Positions 40,789 through 48,909 of a DNA stretch of 64,000 nucleotides are shown piece by piece. How positions within the stretch are numbered: position 1 is the stretch's first letter; the number at the start of each line of letters is the position of its first letter. The position numbers were made by a program, and so were the translations under genes. The stretch lies in contig UQYL01000003.1 in NCBI GenBank assembly GCA_900545365.1, forward strand, positions 1 through 64,000, read 5' to 3'. The DNA is from an uncultured Dialister sp. (GTDB lineage: Bacteria > Bacillota > Negativicutes > Veillonellales > Dialisteraceae). Below the pieces are notes generated by a model. It saw only the letters and a list, made by a program, of their open reading frames with translations, had not been told where the DNA came from and ran no database searches.

Positions 40789-42070
40789 AACGGAATGGGA
40801 AGCGGCGTGCCATCATACCGATACCTGCGCGCTCACCGGCTCGGCGGCTTTTTTCATGGGCATACCGAAAAGCCACGTCTTGGTGAACGGGCCGATATGG
40901 TGTTACTTTTACGCGCTCCGCTATCTGGAAGACGCGGCGGGGTATCTGTCTTCCCATGTGACGTGCACGCAGCCGCCCGGGACCGCCGTGATATACGGCA
41001 CGGAAGACGATCTGATCCGCGGATTTCAGGCGATCCGGGCTGCGGATACGCCGGAGAGGGTCTTTGTGGAGAATAATTGCGGCATCAGCATGATTGGCGA
41101 TGACATCGCGGGGATCGCGGCGCAGGCGGACCTGCCCTGGCCGGTGTACGCGGCGGACAGCGGCGGCGTGAAAGGCGGATTTGCCGGCGGCTGGGCGCAG
41201 GGACTGGCTCTTGCCGTTTCGGAAATGAAGCCGCAGAAGCGGCGGCCGCTCGCGGTAAACGTGCTGGGGGCGACGCCTTTTCTCCTGAAAGGGAGGGAAG
41301 ACGCGGCGGAGATACGCCGTCTTTTGCAGGCGGCCGGTTATGAAGTGATTTCCATGCCCGGCGCGGGGAGCCCGTGGGAAGACATCATGCGCGCTCCGGC
41401 GGCGGCGCTCAATCTGGTCATACGGGATGAGCTCGCCCTTGATGCGGCGCGGCGGATGGAGAAAGAATTCGGCGTGCCGTACCTGTCCGTAGGGATTCCT
41501 TACGGCATGAAGGGGACGAAGCGGTGGCTCGCGCGCATCGAGGAAGCGCTTCCGGGAAGCGGCGGCGCGTCTCTTGCGGAGGAGATCGACGCCCGGCACA
41601 CCCATATGCGGCATATCGCCATGGATAGGGAATCTCTCTGGGGGCCGCTCTGGTTTGACCGCATCCTCGTGTCGGCGCTCCCGTCGGAAGCGGCGGGCAT
41701 CGCCGAAGCGGTTCGCGGCGAATGGGCGGATACGGGACGGCTCATGGTGCACCTTCAGCACGGGGCGGCTGTGACCATTCCGGCGGCGGACGAAGTGCTC
41801 ACAGCGGGGCGGGATGACGCGGCGATCGGCGCGGCCTATGAGCGCTGGGAGGGCGGTCTTGTCATGGCGAGCACCCATGAGGAATCGCGGCTCATCCGGC
41901 TGGGAAAGCCCTTTCTGGCCTGTCCCATAGCGTACCCCTCGGCGAATCATCTTTTCTTGTCTGATTTGCCTTTCTGCGGTGTCCGCGGCGCGGAATATCT
42001 GTACGAACGGCTCTGGAATGTGAAACTTGCGGAAACGATGCGGCCGTTTCGGCATGGCCGGAGGGAATGA
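40781..42070 (+). CDS. Nitrogenase component 1-like protein, second subunit
   Basis: A 429-residue protein of the same superfamily, in the NifK position. Cys16 (DTCALTG), Cys41 (NGPIWCYFY) and Cys100 (ENNCGISMIGDD) are 25 and 59 residues apart, matching NifK Cys70, 95 and 153. ATG 40781 follows AAAGGAGG inside the previous gene; longer in-frame extension upstream only covers that gene. The protein has no extra domain. A terminator follows, so the operon has three genes. I recognise the type as an uncharacterised nitrogenase-like group in anaerobes but cannot name the reaction. Confidence 0.85.
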   Translation: MSETEWEAACHHTDTCALTGSAAFFMGIPKSHVLVNGPIWCYFYALRYLEDAAGYLSSHVTCTQPPGTAVIYGTEDDLIRGFQAIRAADTPERVFVENNCGISMIGDDIAGIAAQADLPWPVYAADSGGVKGGFAGGWAQGLALAVSEMKPQKRRPLAVNVLGATPFLLKGREDAAEIRRLLQAAGYEVISMPGAGSPWEDIMRAPAAALNLVIRDELALDAARRMEKEFGVPYLSVGIPYGMKGTKRWLARIEEALPGSGGASLAEEIDARHTHMRHIAMDRESLWGPLWFDRILVSALPSEAAGIAEAVRGEWADTGRLMVHLQHGAAVTIPAADEVLTAGRDDAAIGAAYERWEGGLVMASTHEESRLIRLGKPFLACPIAYPSANHLFLSDLPFCGVRGAEYLYERLWNVKLAETMRPFRHGRRE

Positions 42071-42087
42071 CGGCCCGGCCGGCAGGG

Positions 42088-42120
42088 AGCGCCCGTCCCT
42101 TTGCGGGCGGGGGCTTTTTT
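42088..42120 (+). terminator. Terminator of the nitrogenase-like operon
   Basis: AGCGCCCG and CGGGCGGGGGCT form a G/C-rich stem with a T-run after it. Confidence 0.65.
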
Positions 42121-42258
42121 ATTGTCGGCGTTCCGCCGGAGGCGGCGAAATATTTCCGCAAGCCGGGAGACGGCGGGCAGGTGGATTTTTTTGATGGTTC
42201 ATCATACAATAGCGGAAGAGAAAAATTTGTTCAGTGTATAAGGAGAGCGGCGGCAGTG

Positions 42259-43155
42259 ATGAAAAAGGAATGGGCAGCGGAGAAACAGAAGAGCGGACGC
42301 CGTATGATTCTGGGTGCGGCCGCGGCGGTCGGTTCCTGTCTGGCCTGCACGTTTGCGGATATGTTTATCAAATGGCTGCCTGCGGTCAGCTCGGGAGAGC
42401 TGACTTTTTTCCGCGGCGTTTTCGGCGTGCTGTTTCTCCTCGGCTGGAGTCTGAAGACAAAGGAGCGGATCATCGGCGGCGGACATAAGACGCTGCTCTG
42501 CCTGCGCGGGCTGCTGGGCGGCCTCGGTCTGTACTTTTTTATTTTGTCCGTGCAGAGGCTGACGCTGGGAGACTGCCAGATCCTGGCGCAGCTGTCCGCG
42601 TTTTTCATGTGCCTGCTTTCGCCGATTTTTCTGAAAGAAAAACTGCCAAGAAAAGCGGTGCCGGGACTTTTTGCCATCGCGGCGGGGACGCTGTGTGTGC
42701 TCCAGGTCTGGAATTTCAGCAGCTTTAATGTGTATTCCCTGTACGGGCTGCTGGGCGCGTTTTTTTCCGCGGCGGCGTATGTGGTCATCGGGAAACTGGC
42801 GGAAAAGGGAATGATGGGCAGCCGGGAGATCGTTCTGTATTTCCAGATGTTCTGCATTTTTCTCGGGTGGCTGCTCATGGACGGAGAATTTTCCATGCCT
42901 TCCGGGACGGAGTGGCTGTGGATCGCGGGGATGAGCTTTTTCGCGCTGGTCTCCCAGGTGCTGGTCACGTGGGCCTTCCAGCACATGAATTCGGTCGTCG
43001 TATCGTTTCTTCTCTATTTTGAACTGCTGTTTCATATCTTTTTCGGATGGGCCGTATGGGATGAAATCCTCTCCCTCTCGTCTGTTGCGGGCGGCCTGAT
43101 GATCATGGCCGGATCGGCGCTGCTGATTCTCCATCCCCGAAAAATGGAGGCATAA
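42259..43155 (+). CDS. DMT superfamily (EamA-type) transporter
   Basis: A 298-residue membrane protein with about ten helices in two EamA halves: FADMFIKWLPAVSSGELTFFRG in the first and LVTWAFQHMNSVVVSFLLYF in the second. The start is ATG 42259 (GTG 42256 directly before), with AAGGAGAG upstream; the open frame back to 42067 crosses the terminator and is not used. A TACAAT at 42205 may be its -10 box. Substrate unknown. The ABC exporter follows after three bases. Confidence 0.82.
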   Translation: MKKEWAAEKQKSGRRMILGAAAAVGSCLACTFADMFIKWLPAVSSGELTFFRGVFGVLFLLGWSLKTKERIIGGGHKTLLCLRGLLGGLGLYFFILSVQRLTLGDCQILAQLSAFFMCLLSPIFLKEKLPRKAVPGLFAIAAGTLCVLQVWNFSSFNVYSLYGLLGAFFSAAAYVVIGKLAEKGMMGSREIVLYFQMFCIFLGWLLMDGEFSMPSGTEWLWIAGMSFFALVSQVLVTWAFQHMNSVVVSFLLYFELLFHIFFGWAVWDEILSLSSVAGGLMIMAGSALLILHPRKMEA

Positions 43156-43158
43156 TCG

Positions 43159-44895
43159 ATGGACATGATCCGGGTGCTGATGCACTATTATAAAAATTAC
43201 CGGCTCCTGCTGGCGGGTGTGATCGCGGGGACATTTGCGTTTTCCGCGCTGGATCTTTTATTCCCGGTCGTCGTGCGGGATATCATCGGCCGGGTGCTTC
43301 CGTCCGGCGAGATGGACGCGCTGCTGATGGAGACGGCGCTCCTTCTTTTCCTGTACGCGGCGGGATTCGCCGTGCAGTACGGGGTCTCTTATTACGGGCA
43401 CGTCATGAGCGCCGGGATTGAGCATGATATGCGCCGCGACGCGTTCGCCCACATCGAGGGCCTGTCGTTTTCTTATTTTGATAATGAGAAGACGGGGAAT
43501 CTGCTGTCCAGGATCACGGGAGATATCACGGAGATCAGCGATCTGTCCTTCCGGGGGCCCAATGATGTGCTGATCTGCTTCGTGACCATGGCGGGGACTC
43601 TGGCGATCATGCTGGCCATGAATTGGCAGCTGGCGCTGCTCATTGGCGCGCTGCTGCTCTTAAAGACGGTGCAGACGTTCCGGACAAATCGGAAAATGAA
43701 GCGCGCTTTCCGCAGAAATCGGGAAAAAATGGGGGAAGTCAGCGCGCGGGTAGAGGAGAGCATTTCCGGCGTCCGTCTGACGAAGGCCTTTGCCCGCGAG
43801 CCTTATGAGCTGGAGCGGTTCAGCGAAAAAAGCGACGAGCTCCGTCAGACGCGGTGCGCCTCTTATCGGCTGGTTGCCCTTTTTACGGCGGGGATCAATT
43901 TTTTCACGAACTTTATCAATGCCGCTGTCCTTCTGGCGGGGGGAATCATGATCTCGGCGGGGAGTCTGTCTTTCTCCGACTTTGTGGCATTCCTGCTGTA
44001 TGTGAATATTTTCATGAAACCGGTTTTCCGCCTGACGATCCTTGCGGAAGTCTATCAGCGGGGCATGGCCGGACTGGGACGCTTTCGGGAGATCATGGAC
44101 ATCAGGCCGGAGATCAACGATCCGCCGGAGCCGAAGCGGCTGGGAAACGGGAAGTCAGATATCGTCTTCGATCATGTGACGTTCGGTTATCTGCCGGAGC
44201 ACCGGGTCCTGGAGGACGTGAGCTTTACCATTGAAGCGGGGAAGACCACCGCTTTTGTCGGGGAGACCGGCGCGGGGAAAAGCACGGTGGCGAGCCTGCT
44301 CCTCCGTTTCTATGATCCGCAGGAAGGACGCATTCTCATCGGCGGGACGGATATCCGGGACTGCCCGCAGCGGGAACTGCGGGAAAAGATCGGCATCGTG
44401 CAGCAGGATATTTTCCTCTTTTCCGATTCCGCGGCGGATAATATCGGCTATGGGAAAAGCGGCGCTTCGCGGGAAGAGATCGAGAGAGCGGCCCGCATGG
44501 CGGCGGCGGATGAATTCATCCGTGAGCTCCCGGAAGGGTACGACACCCTTGTGGGCGAGCGGGGCGTCAAGCTGTCGGGCGGACAGAAACAGCGCATCGC
44601 CATTGCCCGGGTGTTTCTGAAAGACCCGTCTATCGTGATCTGGGACGAGGCGACATCGGCGCTGGATACGGAGACGGAGAAACAGATCCAGGCGGCGTTT
44701 GACACGCTCTTGCGGAACCGGACGGCTGTCGTCATCGCGCACCGCCTGTCGACAGTGAGAAACGCGGACCGCATCATCGTCCTCGGGCAGGGACACATTC
44801 TGGAAGACGGCACCCATGCGGAATTGATGAAGAAAAAAGGAAAATATTACCAGCTCTGTCTCGCGCAGGAGAAATCGGGGAACGGGGGAAGCTGA
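43159..44895 (+). CDS. ABC transporter, fused permease and ATPase (MsbA/multidrug exporter type)
   Basis: A 578-residue half-transporter: six membrane helices (about 15-310) and an ATPase domain with Walker A GETGAGKST, Q-loop, signature LSGGQKQR, Walker B IVIWDEATSALD and the H-loop IAHRLSTV. Trp replaces the usual Leu before the Walker B Asp. It would work as a homodimer exporting lipid or drug-like compounds. It is three bases after the DMT gene, so probably in the same operon. Confidence 0.9.
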   Translation: MDMIRVLMHYYKNYRLLLAGVIAGTFAFSALDLLFPVVVRDIIGRVLPSGEMDALLMETALLLFLYAAGFAVQYGVSYYGHVMSAGIEHDMRRDAFAHIEGLSFSYFDNEKTGNLLSRITGDITEISDLSFRGPNDVLICFVTMAGTLAIMLAMNWQLALLIGALLLLKTVQTFRTNRKMKRAFRRNREKMGEVSARVEESISGVRLTKAFAREPYELERFSEKSDELRQTRCASYRLVALFTAGINFFTNFINAAVLLAGGIMISAGSLSFSDFVAFLLYVNIFMKPVFRLTILAEVYQRGMAGLGRFREIMDIRPEINDPPEPKRLGNGKSDIVFDHVTFGYLPEHRVLEDVSFTIEAGKTTAFVGETGAGKSTVASLLLRFYDPQEGRILIGGTDIRDCPQRELREKIGIVQQDIFLFSDSAADNIGYGKSGASREEIERAARMAAADEFIRELPEGYDTLVGERGVKLSGGQKQRIAIARVFLKDPSIVIWDEATSALDTETEKQIQAAFDTLLRNRTAVVIAHRLSTVRNADRIIVLGQGHILEDGTHAELMKKKGKYYQLCLAQEKSGNGGS

Positions 44896-44902
44896 ATCCG
44901 TC

Positions 44903-44931
44903 TTGACAAAATTTCTCTTTTCTTCTATAGT
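44903..44931 (+). promoter_or_regulatory. Promoter of the T-box-thrS unit
   Basis: TTGACA 44903-44908 and TATAGT 44926-44931 with a 17-base spacer. Confidence 0.85.
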
Positions 44932-44937
44932 AAGCAC

Positions 44938-45167
44938 AATAAATGCAGTGACAGAGACATGATGACAGGAAGGTTTTCTGAAGAGAGTCCGTGGCCGGTG
45001 AGAACGGATGGAGGCGTCCCGTCGTTACCCCTCCGGAGCAGGACTGCGGAAGCACAGTATGCGGTCCCGGATGGCTTCGTTAACGGCCGATGAGTGATTC
45101 TGAGGAATCAATTTGGGTGGAACCACGGAAGACAGCTTTCGTCCCTTGCGGACGGGAGCTTTTTTGT
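44938..45167 (+). ncRNA. T-box riboswitch controlling thrS
   Basis: A ~230-base leader between the promoter and thrS. It contains the T-box sequence GGGTGGAACCACGG at 45115-45128, which pairs with the acceptor end of uncharged tRNA. The terminator follows at 45133-45167 (AGCTTTCGTCC with GGACGGGAGCT, then T-run). Upstream stem I includes GGAGG (45010-45014) facing CCTCC (45030-45034) with ACC (45027-45029), a threonine codon, beside it as candidate specifier. Uncharged tRNA-Thr would stabilise the antiterminator and raise thrS expression. The specifier assignment is tentative; the T-box itself is clear. This explains the whole 325-base gap. Confidence 0.9.
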
Positions 45168-45220
45168 TTGGGAGATGAGGACGTCCCAGGTCCGCCATTT
45201 CCCGGGAAAGGAAGATACAA

Positions 45221-47128
45221 ATGGTCAAGATCTTTTTGAAAGACGGAAAAGAACTCGATTTTGAAAAGGAAGTGCCGCTTTTTGAAGCTGTGAAGAGCAT
45301 TTCCAACAGTCTGGCGAAAAACGCTGTGGCGGCCAGTGTGGACGGAGAACTGAAGGATCTGCGCGATCCCGTCAAGGACGGCGCGCATGTGGAATTTTTC
45401 ACGAAGGAAGATAAGGAAGGCCTTTTCACGCTGCGCCATACCTGCTCTCATGTGCTGGCGCAGGCGCTGGCGCATCTGTATCCGGGGATCAAATTTGCCA
45501 TCGGACCGGCGATCGATACGGGCTTCTACTATGATGTAGACAGCGACCATGTATTCAGCCAGGATGACTTCGACGCCATTGAAAAGGAAATGGCGAAGAT
45601 CATCAAGGAAAATCTCCCGCTGGAAAAGAAAGTGGTATCCCGGGAAGAAGCGCTGGCGTATTTCAAGGAGAATCACCAGGACTACAAGGTCATGCTGATC
45701 GAAGACCTGCCGGAAGATGCGGAGATCTCCCTCTATACGCAGGGCGATTTCACCGATCTCTGCGCGGGCCCGCACGTCCGCTCGACCGGCAAGATCAAGG
45801 CGTTCAAGCTCATGACCGTAGCGGGCGCGTACTGGCGCGGCGACGAGCACAATAAAATGCTGCAGCGCATCTACGGCACCGCTTTCTACAGCAAAGAAGA
45901 ACTGGAACATTTCCTCTTCGTCCGCGCGGAAGCGGAAAAGCGGGACCACAGAAAGCTCGGCAAGCAGCTCGATCTCTTCAGCTTCCATGAAGAGGGCCCG
46001 GGCTTCCCGTTCTTCCATCCGAAGGGCATGATCCTCCGCAATCTGCTGATGGAATATGAAAGAGAACTGTTCAAAAAATATGACTATGAAGAGATCATGA
46101 CGCCGGTCATTCTCTCCAAGAAGCTCTGGCTCCAGTCCGGTCACTGGGATCACTACAGAGAAAATATGTACTTCACCCAGATCGACGGAGAAGATTACGC
46201 GGTCAAGCCGATGAACTGCCCCGGCGGAATCCTGTATTTCAAGACGAAACAGAGAAGCTATAAGGAACTGCCGAAGAGAGTCGGCGAATTCGGACTCGTC
46301 CACCGCCACGAACTGCACGGCGCGCTGCACGGTCTCTTCCGCGTTCGCTGCTTCACACAGGATGACGCGCACATCTTCATGACGCCGGAACAGATGGAGA
46401 AGGAAGTCATCGGCACGCTCCACATGTATCAGGATCTGTACAGCGTATTCGGCCTGCAGTATCATGTGGAACTCTCCACCCGTCCGGAAAACTCCATGGG
46501 CTCCGACGAGTTGTGGGATATTTCCACCAATGCTCTCCGCAACGCCATCGAACATGCCGGTGTACCGTATGTGATCAATGAAGGAGACGGCGCATTCTAT
46601 GGGCCGAAACTGGATTTCCATATCGAAGATTCACTGGGACGCACCTGGCAGTGCGGCACGATCCAGATGGATATGCAGCTGCCGGAACGGTTCGACGTCA
46701 ATTACATCGGCGAAGACGGCGAGAAGCACCGCGCCGTCATGATCCACCGCGCGGGCTACGGCAGCCTGGAACGCTTCCTCGGCATCCTGATCGAACATTT
46801 CGCAGGCGCGTTCCCCGTGTGGTTCGCTCCGGTGCAGGTCAAAGTCATCCCGGTGGCGCAGAAACATTTGGAATACGCGAAAGATGTGGCGGACACGCTG
46901 GCTGAATCGAATATCCGTGTGGAACTGGAAGACGCCAATGAAACACTGGGATACAAGATCAGAAAAGCGCAGACGGAAAAGGTGCCGTACATGCTGATCA
47001 TCGGCGATAAGGAAGTGAAAGGCCGCACCGTTTCCGTGAGAAGCCGCAGAGACGGCGACGAAGGCAGCCAGATCCTGCCGATCTTCATCGCCCGCCTGAT
47101 CAATGAGATCAAAGAACGGAGCTTATAA
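45221..47128 (+). CDS. thrS: Threonine--tRNA ligase
   Basis: A 635-residue class II synthetase: N-terminal TGS domain (about 1-60), editing domain (HTCSHVLAQA, then FTDLCAGPHV), catalytic domain with KPMNCPGG, VHRHELHGALHGLFRVR, DDAHIFMTP and AVMIHRAGYGSLERFLGILIE, and an anticodon-binding domain. Motif 3 reads AGYGS where most bacteria have a more hydrophobic pair before GS. The HutP-like gene starts on its stop codon. Confidence 0.97.
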   Translation: MVKIFLKDGKELDFEKEVPLFEAVKSISNSLAKNAVAASVDGELKDLRDPVKDGAHVEFFTKEDKEGLFTLRHTCSHVLAQALAHLYPGIKFAIGPAIDTGFYYDVDSDHVFSQDDFDAIEKEMAKIIKENLPLEKKVVSREEALAYFKENHQDYKVMLIEDLPEDAEISLYTQGDFTDLCAGPHVRSTGKIKAFKLMTVAGAYWRGDEHNKMLQRIYGTAFYSKEELEHFLFVRAEAEKRDHRKLGKQLDLFSFHEEGPGFPFFHPKGMILRNLLMEYERELFKKYDYEEIMTPVILSKKLWLQSGHWDHYRENMYFTQIDGEDYAVKPMNCPGGILYFKTKQRSYKELPKRVGEFGLVHRHELHGALHGLFRVRCFTQDDAHIFMTPEQMEKEVIGTLHMYQDLYSVFGLQYHVELSTRPENSMGSDELWDISTNALRNAIEHAGVPYVINEGDGAFYGPKLDFHIEDSLGRTWQCGTIQMDMQLPERFDVNYIGEDGEKHRAVMIHRAGYGSLERFLGILIEHFAGAFPVWFAPVQVKVIPVAQKHLEYAKDVADTLAESNIRVELEDANETLGYKIRKAQTEKVPYMLIIGDKEVKGRTVSVRSRRDGDEGSQILPIFIARLINEIKERSL

Positions 47129-47562
47129 TGATGCGGGAACTGCAGAGCGCCGACGTGGGCCGCGCCGCGCTCCGGATGGCGCTGTCGGAAACGCGGGCCG
47201 ATGAGACGGTGCTCCGCGAAAAACTGGCGCAGGAGGGAATACGGGCCGTGGCCGTCAATTTCGGAGGCCGGTTTCCCGATATCCTCCCGAAGATTTTTGA
47301 ATCGGCCATCGTGGCGGCGCAGCGGCAGGGCGTCATCTCCGACACGCACGTAGGCGACGGCGCCGTGCTCGGCGCGGTGGAATCCGCCATCGAGCAGATC
47401 AAACTGAAAGCGCTGGGCATGAATGTGGGCGGAAAGATCGGCATCGCCCGCTGGAACGAGCACCTCTGCGTAGCGATCTATGTGGGCGTCGGCGTGCTCC
47501 GCTTCAACGAAGTGGCGGTGGGCATGGCGCACCGGGCGCTGCGAAACGATCTGGGGGAATAA
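47128..47562 (+). CDS. HutP family protein
   Basis: A 144-residue protein resembling the clostridial branch of HutP: VGRAALRMALSETRADE, AVNFGGRFPDILPKIFESAI, GVISDTHVGDGAVLGAVESA, and ALGMNVGGKIGIARWNEHLCV with GVLRFNEVAVGMAHRAL. Bacillus HutP is a histidine- and Mg-dependent RNA-binding antiterminator of the hut operon; the members without a hut operon have no known target. It overlaps thrS by one base and precedes the infC leader, which has its own promoter. Confidence 0.8.
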   Translation: MMRELQSADVGRAALRMALSETRADETVLREKLAQEGIRAVAVNFGGRFPDILPKIFESAIVAAQRQGVISDTHVGDGAVLGAVESAIEQIKLKALGMNVGGKIGIARWNEHLCVAIYVGVGVLRFNEVAVGMAHRALRNDLGE

Positions 47563-47597
47563 ACACGGAGATTTCTTCGGGAAATGCGGGAATTTTC

Positions 47598-47626
47598 TTG
47601 ACAAACAGAGAGAAGACCGATACAAT
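47598..47626 (+). promoter_or_regulatory. Promoter of infC-rpmI-rplT
   Basis: TTGACA 47598-47603 and TACAAT 47621-47626 with a 17-base spacer. Confidence 0.85.
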
Positions 47627-47632
47627 ATCATA

Positions 47633-47737
47633 CGTATCTATTGCAAGAAGAAGTCATCCGCTTCTCACCTTACAAGGCTCGCGCTACTAAGGTCACGTAT
47701 GAATTCAGGGCGGACGGCTGCGGCTGTCCGCTTTTTC
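47633..47737 (+). promoter_or_regulatory. Candidate ribosomal-protein leader with attenuator (L20-leader position)
   Basis: About 100 transcribed bases before infC end in an intrinsic terminator (GCGGAC with GTCCGC, then five T, 47710-47736). Upstream is a structured region with ACCTTACAAGG and GCTCGCGCTACTAAGGTCACG. In Bacillus and relatives the infC-rpmI-rplT leader binds L20, which promotes termination. The position and parts fit that model, though I have not folded the RNA. Confidence 0.55.
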
Positions 47738-47770
47738 CTTGCAATGAAGACTTTTTCGGAGGTGAAAACA

Positions 47771-48280
47771 ATAAGTAAGGAACTCAGTATCAATGAAGAG
47801 ATTCGTGCCCGCGAGGTTCGGGTCGTCAGCGATACAAACGAACAGTTGGGGATCATGGCTCTTCGGGATGCAATTCATCTGGCAGAAGAAAAAGGGCTCG
47901 ACCTCGTAGAGGTGGCGCCGAACGGCAAGCCCCCGGTGTGCCGCATCATGAACTACGGCAAGTACAGATATGAACAGCAGAAACGGGACAAGGAAGCCAA
48001 GAAAAAGCAGAAGGTCTTCCAGATCAAAGAAGTCAAGCTTCGCCCGAATATTGAAGATCATGATTTCTTTGTAAAGCTGAAGCATGCGCAGCGTTTCCTC
48101 GCCGAAGGGAATAAAGTCAAGGTGACCATTATGTTCCGCGGCAGAGAAATGACCCATCCTGAGCTCGGGAAAGACGTCCTTGACCGTGTGGCAAAAGAAC
48201 TCGGGGATACGATTGTTCGCGAAAAACCGCCGAAAATGGAAGGCCGCAATATGACGATGGTCATTGCGCCGAAAGCTTGA
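47771..48280 (+). CDS. infC: Translation initiation factor IF-3, apparent AUA start
   Basis: A 169-residue IF-3: SKELSINEEIRAREVRVV, then GIMALRDAIHLAEEKGLDLVEV and PPVCRIMNYGKYRYEQQK, with the C-terminal domain EVKLRPNIEDHDF and FRGREMTHPELG. The good ribosome binding site GGAGGTG (47758-47764) is six bases before ATA 47771, the first codon of the conserved sequence. No ATG or GTG fits: GTG 47762 lies inside the ribosome binding site. infC is known for rare start codons (AUU, AUC or AUA) that let IF-3 repress itself. Confidence 0.93.
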   Translation: MSKELSINEEIRAREVRVVSDTNEQLGIMALRDAIHLAEEKGLDLVEVAPNGKPPVCRIMNYGKYRYEQQKRDKEAKKKQKVFQIKEVKLRPNIEDHDFFVKLKHAQRFLAEGNKVKVTIMFRGREMTHPELGKDVLDRVAKELGDTIVREKPPKMEGRNMTMVIAPKA

Positions 48281-48298
48281 TAAAAGGAGAGATTGATT

Positions 48299-48496
48299 AT
48301 GCCGAAAATGAAAACCCGCCGCGCAGCGGCAAAGCGCTTTACTGAAACCGGCTCCGGCCAGTTCAAGAGAAACAAAGCATTCCACAGCCACATTCTTGAA
48401 AAGAAGTCTCCGAAGAGAAAGAGAAATTTCAGAAAAGCAGCAATGATTTCCAAATCTGATTACAAGCGCGTAGTAAGAATGCTGCCGAACGGCTGA
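48299..48496 (+). CDS. rpmI: 50S ribosomal protein L35
   Basis: A 65-residue basic protein: MPKMKTRRAAAKRFTETGSG at the N-terminus and SDYKRVVRMLP at the end. ATG 48299 with AAAGGAGAG upstream, 18 bases after infC. Confidence 0.96.
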   Translation: MPKMKTRRAAAKRFTETGSGQFKRNKAFHSHILEKKSPKRKRNFRKAAMISKSDYKRVVRMLPNG

Positions 48497-48514
48497 TAAA
48501 GGAGGATTTTAAGA

Positions 48515-48865
48515 ATGGCAAGAGTAAAAAGCGGACTCACCAATCACGCAAGACATAAAAAGATTCTGAAACTGGCAAAGGGTTACAGAGGCGCCCGTCA
48601 TTCCCAGTTCCGCAAAGCCAATGAACTGGTCATGAAGGCTCTCTACTATGCAAGAAGAGACCGCAGAGCGAAGAAGAGAGAATTCCGTAAGCTTTGGATC
48701 ATCCGTATCAATGCGGCAGCCCGTCAGAACGGCCTGACTTACAGCAGACTGATCGCAGGACTGAACAAGGCAGGCATCGAAGTGAACCGCAAGATGCTTT
48801 CTGAACTGGCGATCCATGATCCGGCAGCTTTCACCAAGCTGGCTGAAGCGGCAAAGAATGCATAA
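48515..48865 (+). CDS. rplT: 50S ribosomal protein L20
   Basis: A 116-residue protein: MARVKSGLTNHARHKKILKL, then GYRGARHSQFRKANE and LWIIRINAAARQNGLTYSR. Last gene of infC-rpmI-rplT and probable repressor of the operon through the leader at 47633-47737. Confidence 0.97.
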   Translation: MARVKSGLTNHARHKKILKLAKGYRGARHSQFRKANELVMKALYYARRDRRAKKREFRKLWIIRINAAARQNGLTYSRLIAGLNKAGIEVNRKMLSELAIHDPAAFTKLAEAAKNA

Positions 48866-48871
48866 TGAAAG

Positions 48872-48901
48872 AAAAGATGTGCTCATGGGGCACATCTTTT
48901 T
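48872..48901 (+). terminator. Terminator after rplT
   Basis: AAAGATGTGC and GCACATCTTT around a short loop, then T. It overlaps the longest reading frame of the next gene, which is why a later start is chosen there. Confidence 0.8.
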
Positions 48902-48909
48902 GCGTGGAC

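Noticed and set aside
38694..42070. Genuine N2-fixing nitrogenase (nifHDK)
   Set aside because: No nifB, nifEN, nifV or molybdate genes nearby, the component-1 proteins are shorter than NifD/NifK and the cofactor ligands are not evident. Better described as nitrogenase-like.
42067..42258. N-terminal extension of the DMT transporter gene
   Set aside because: The extra 64 codons read through the terminator hairpin of the previous operon; ATG 42259 has the ribosome binding site.
47480..47770. N-terminal extension of infC
   Set aside because: The open frame extends through the hutP end, the promoter and the attenuator and encodes nothing like IF-3; the conserved protein begins at ATA 47771.
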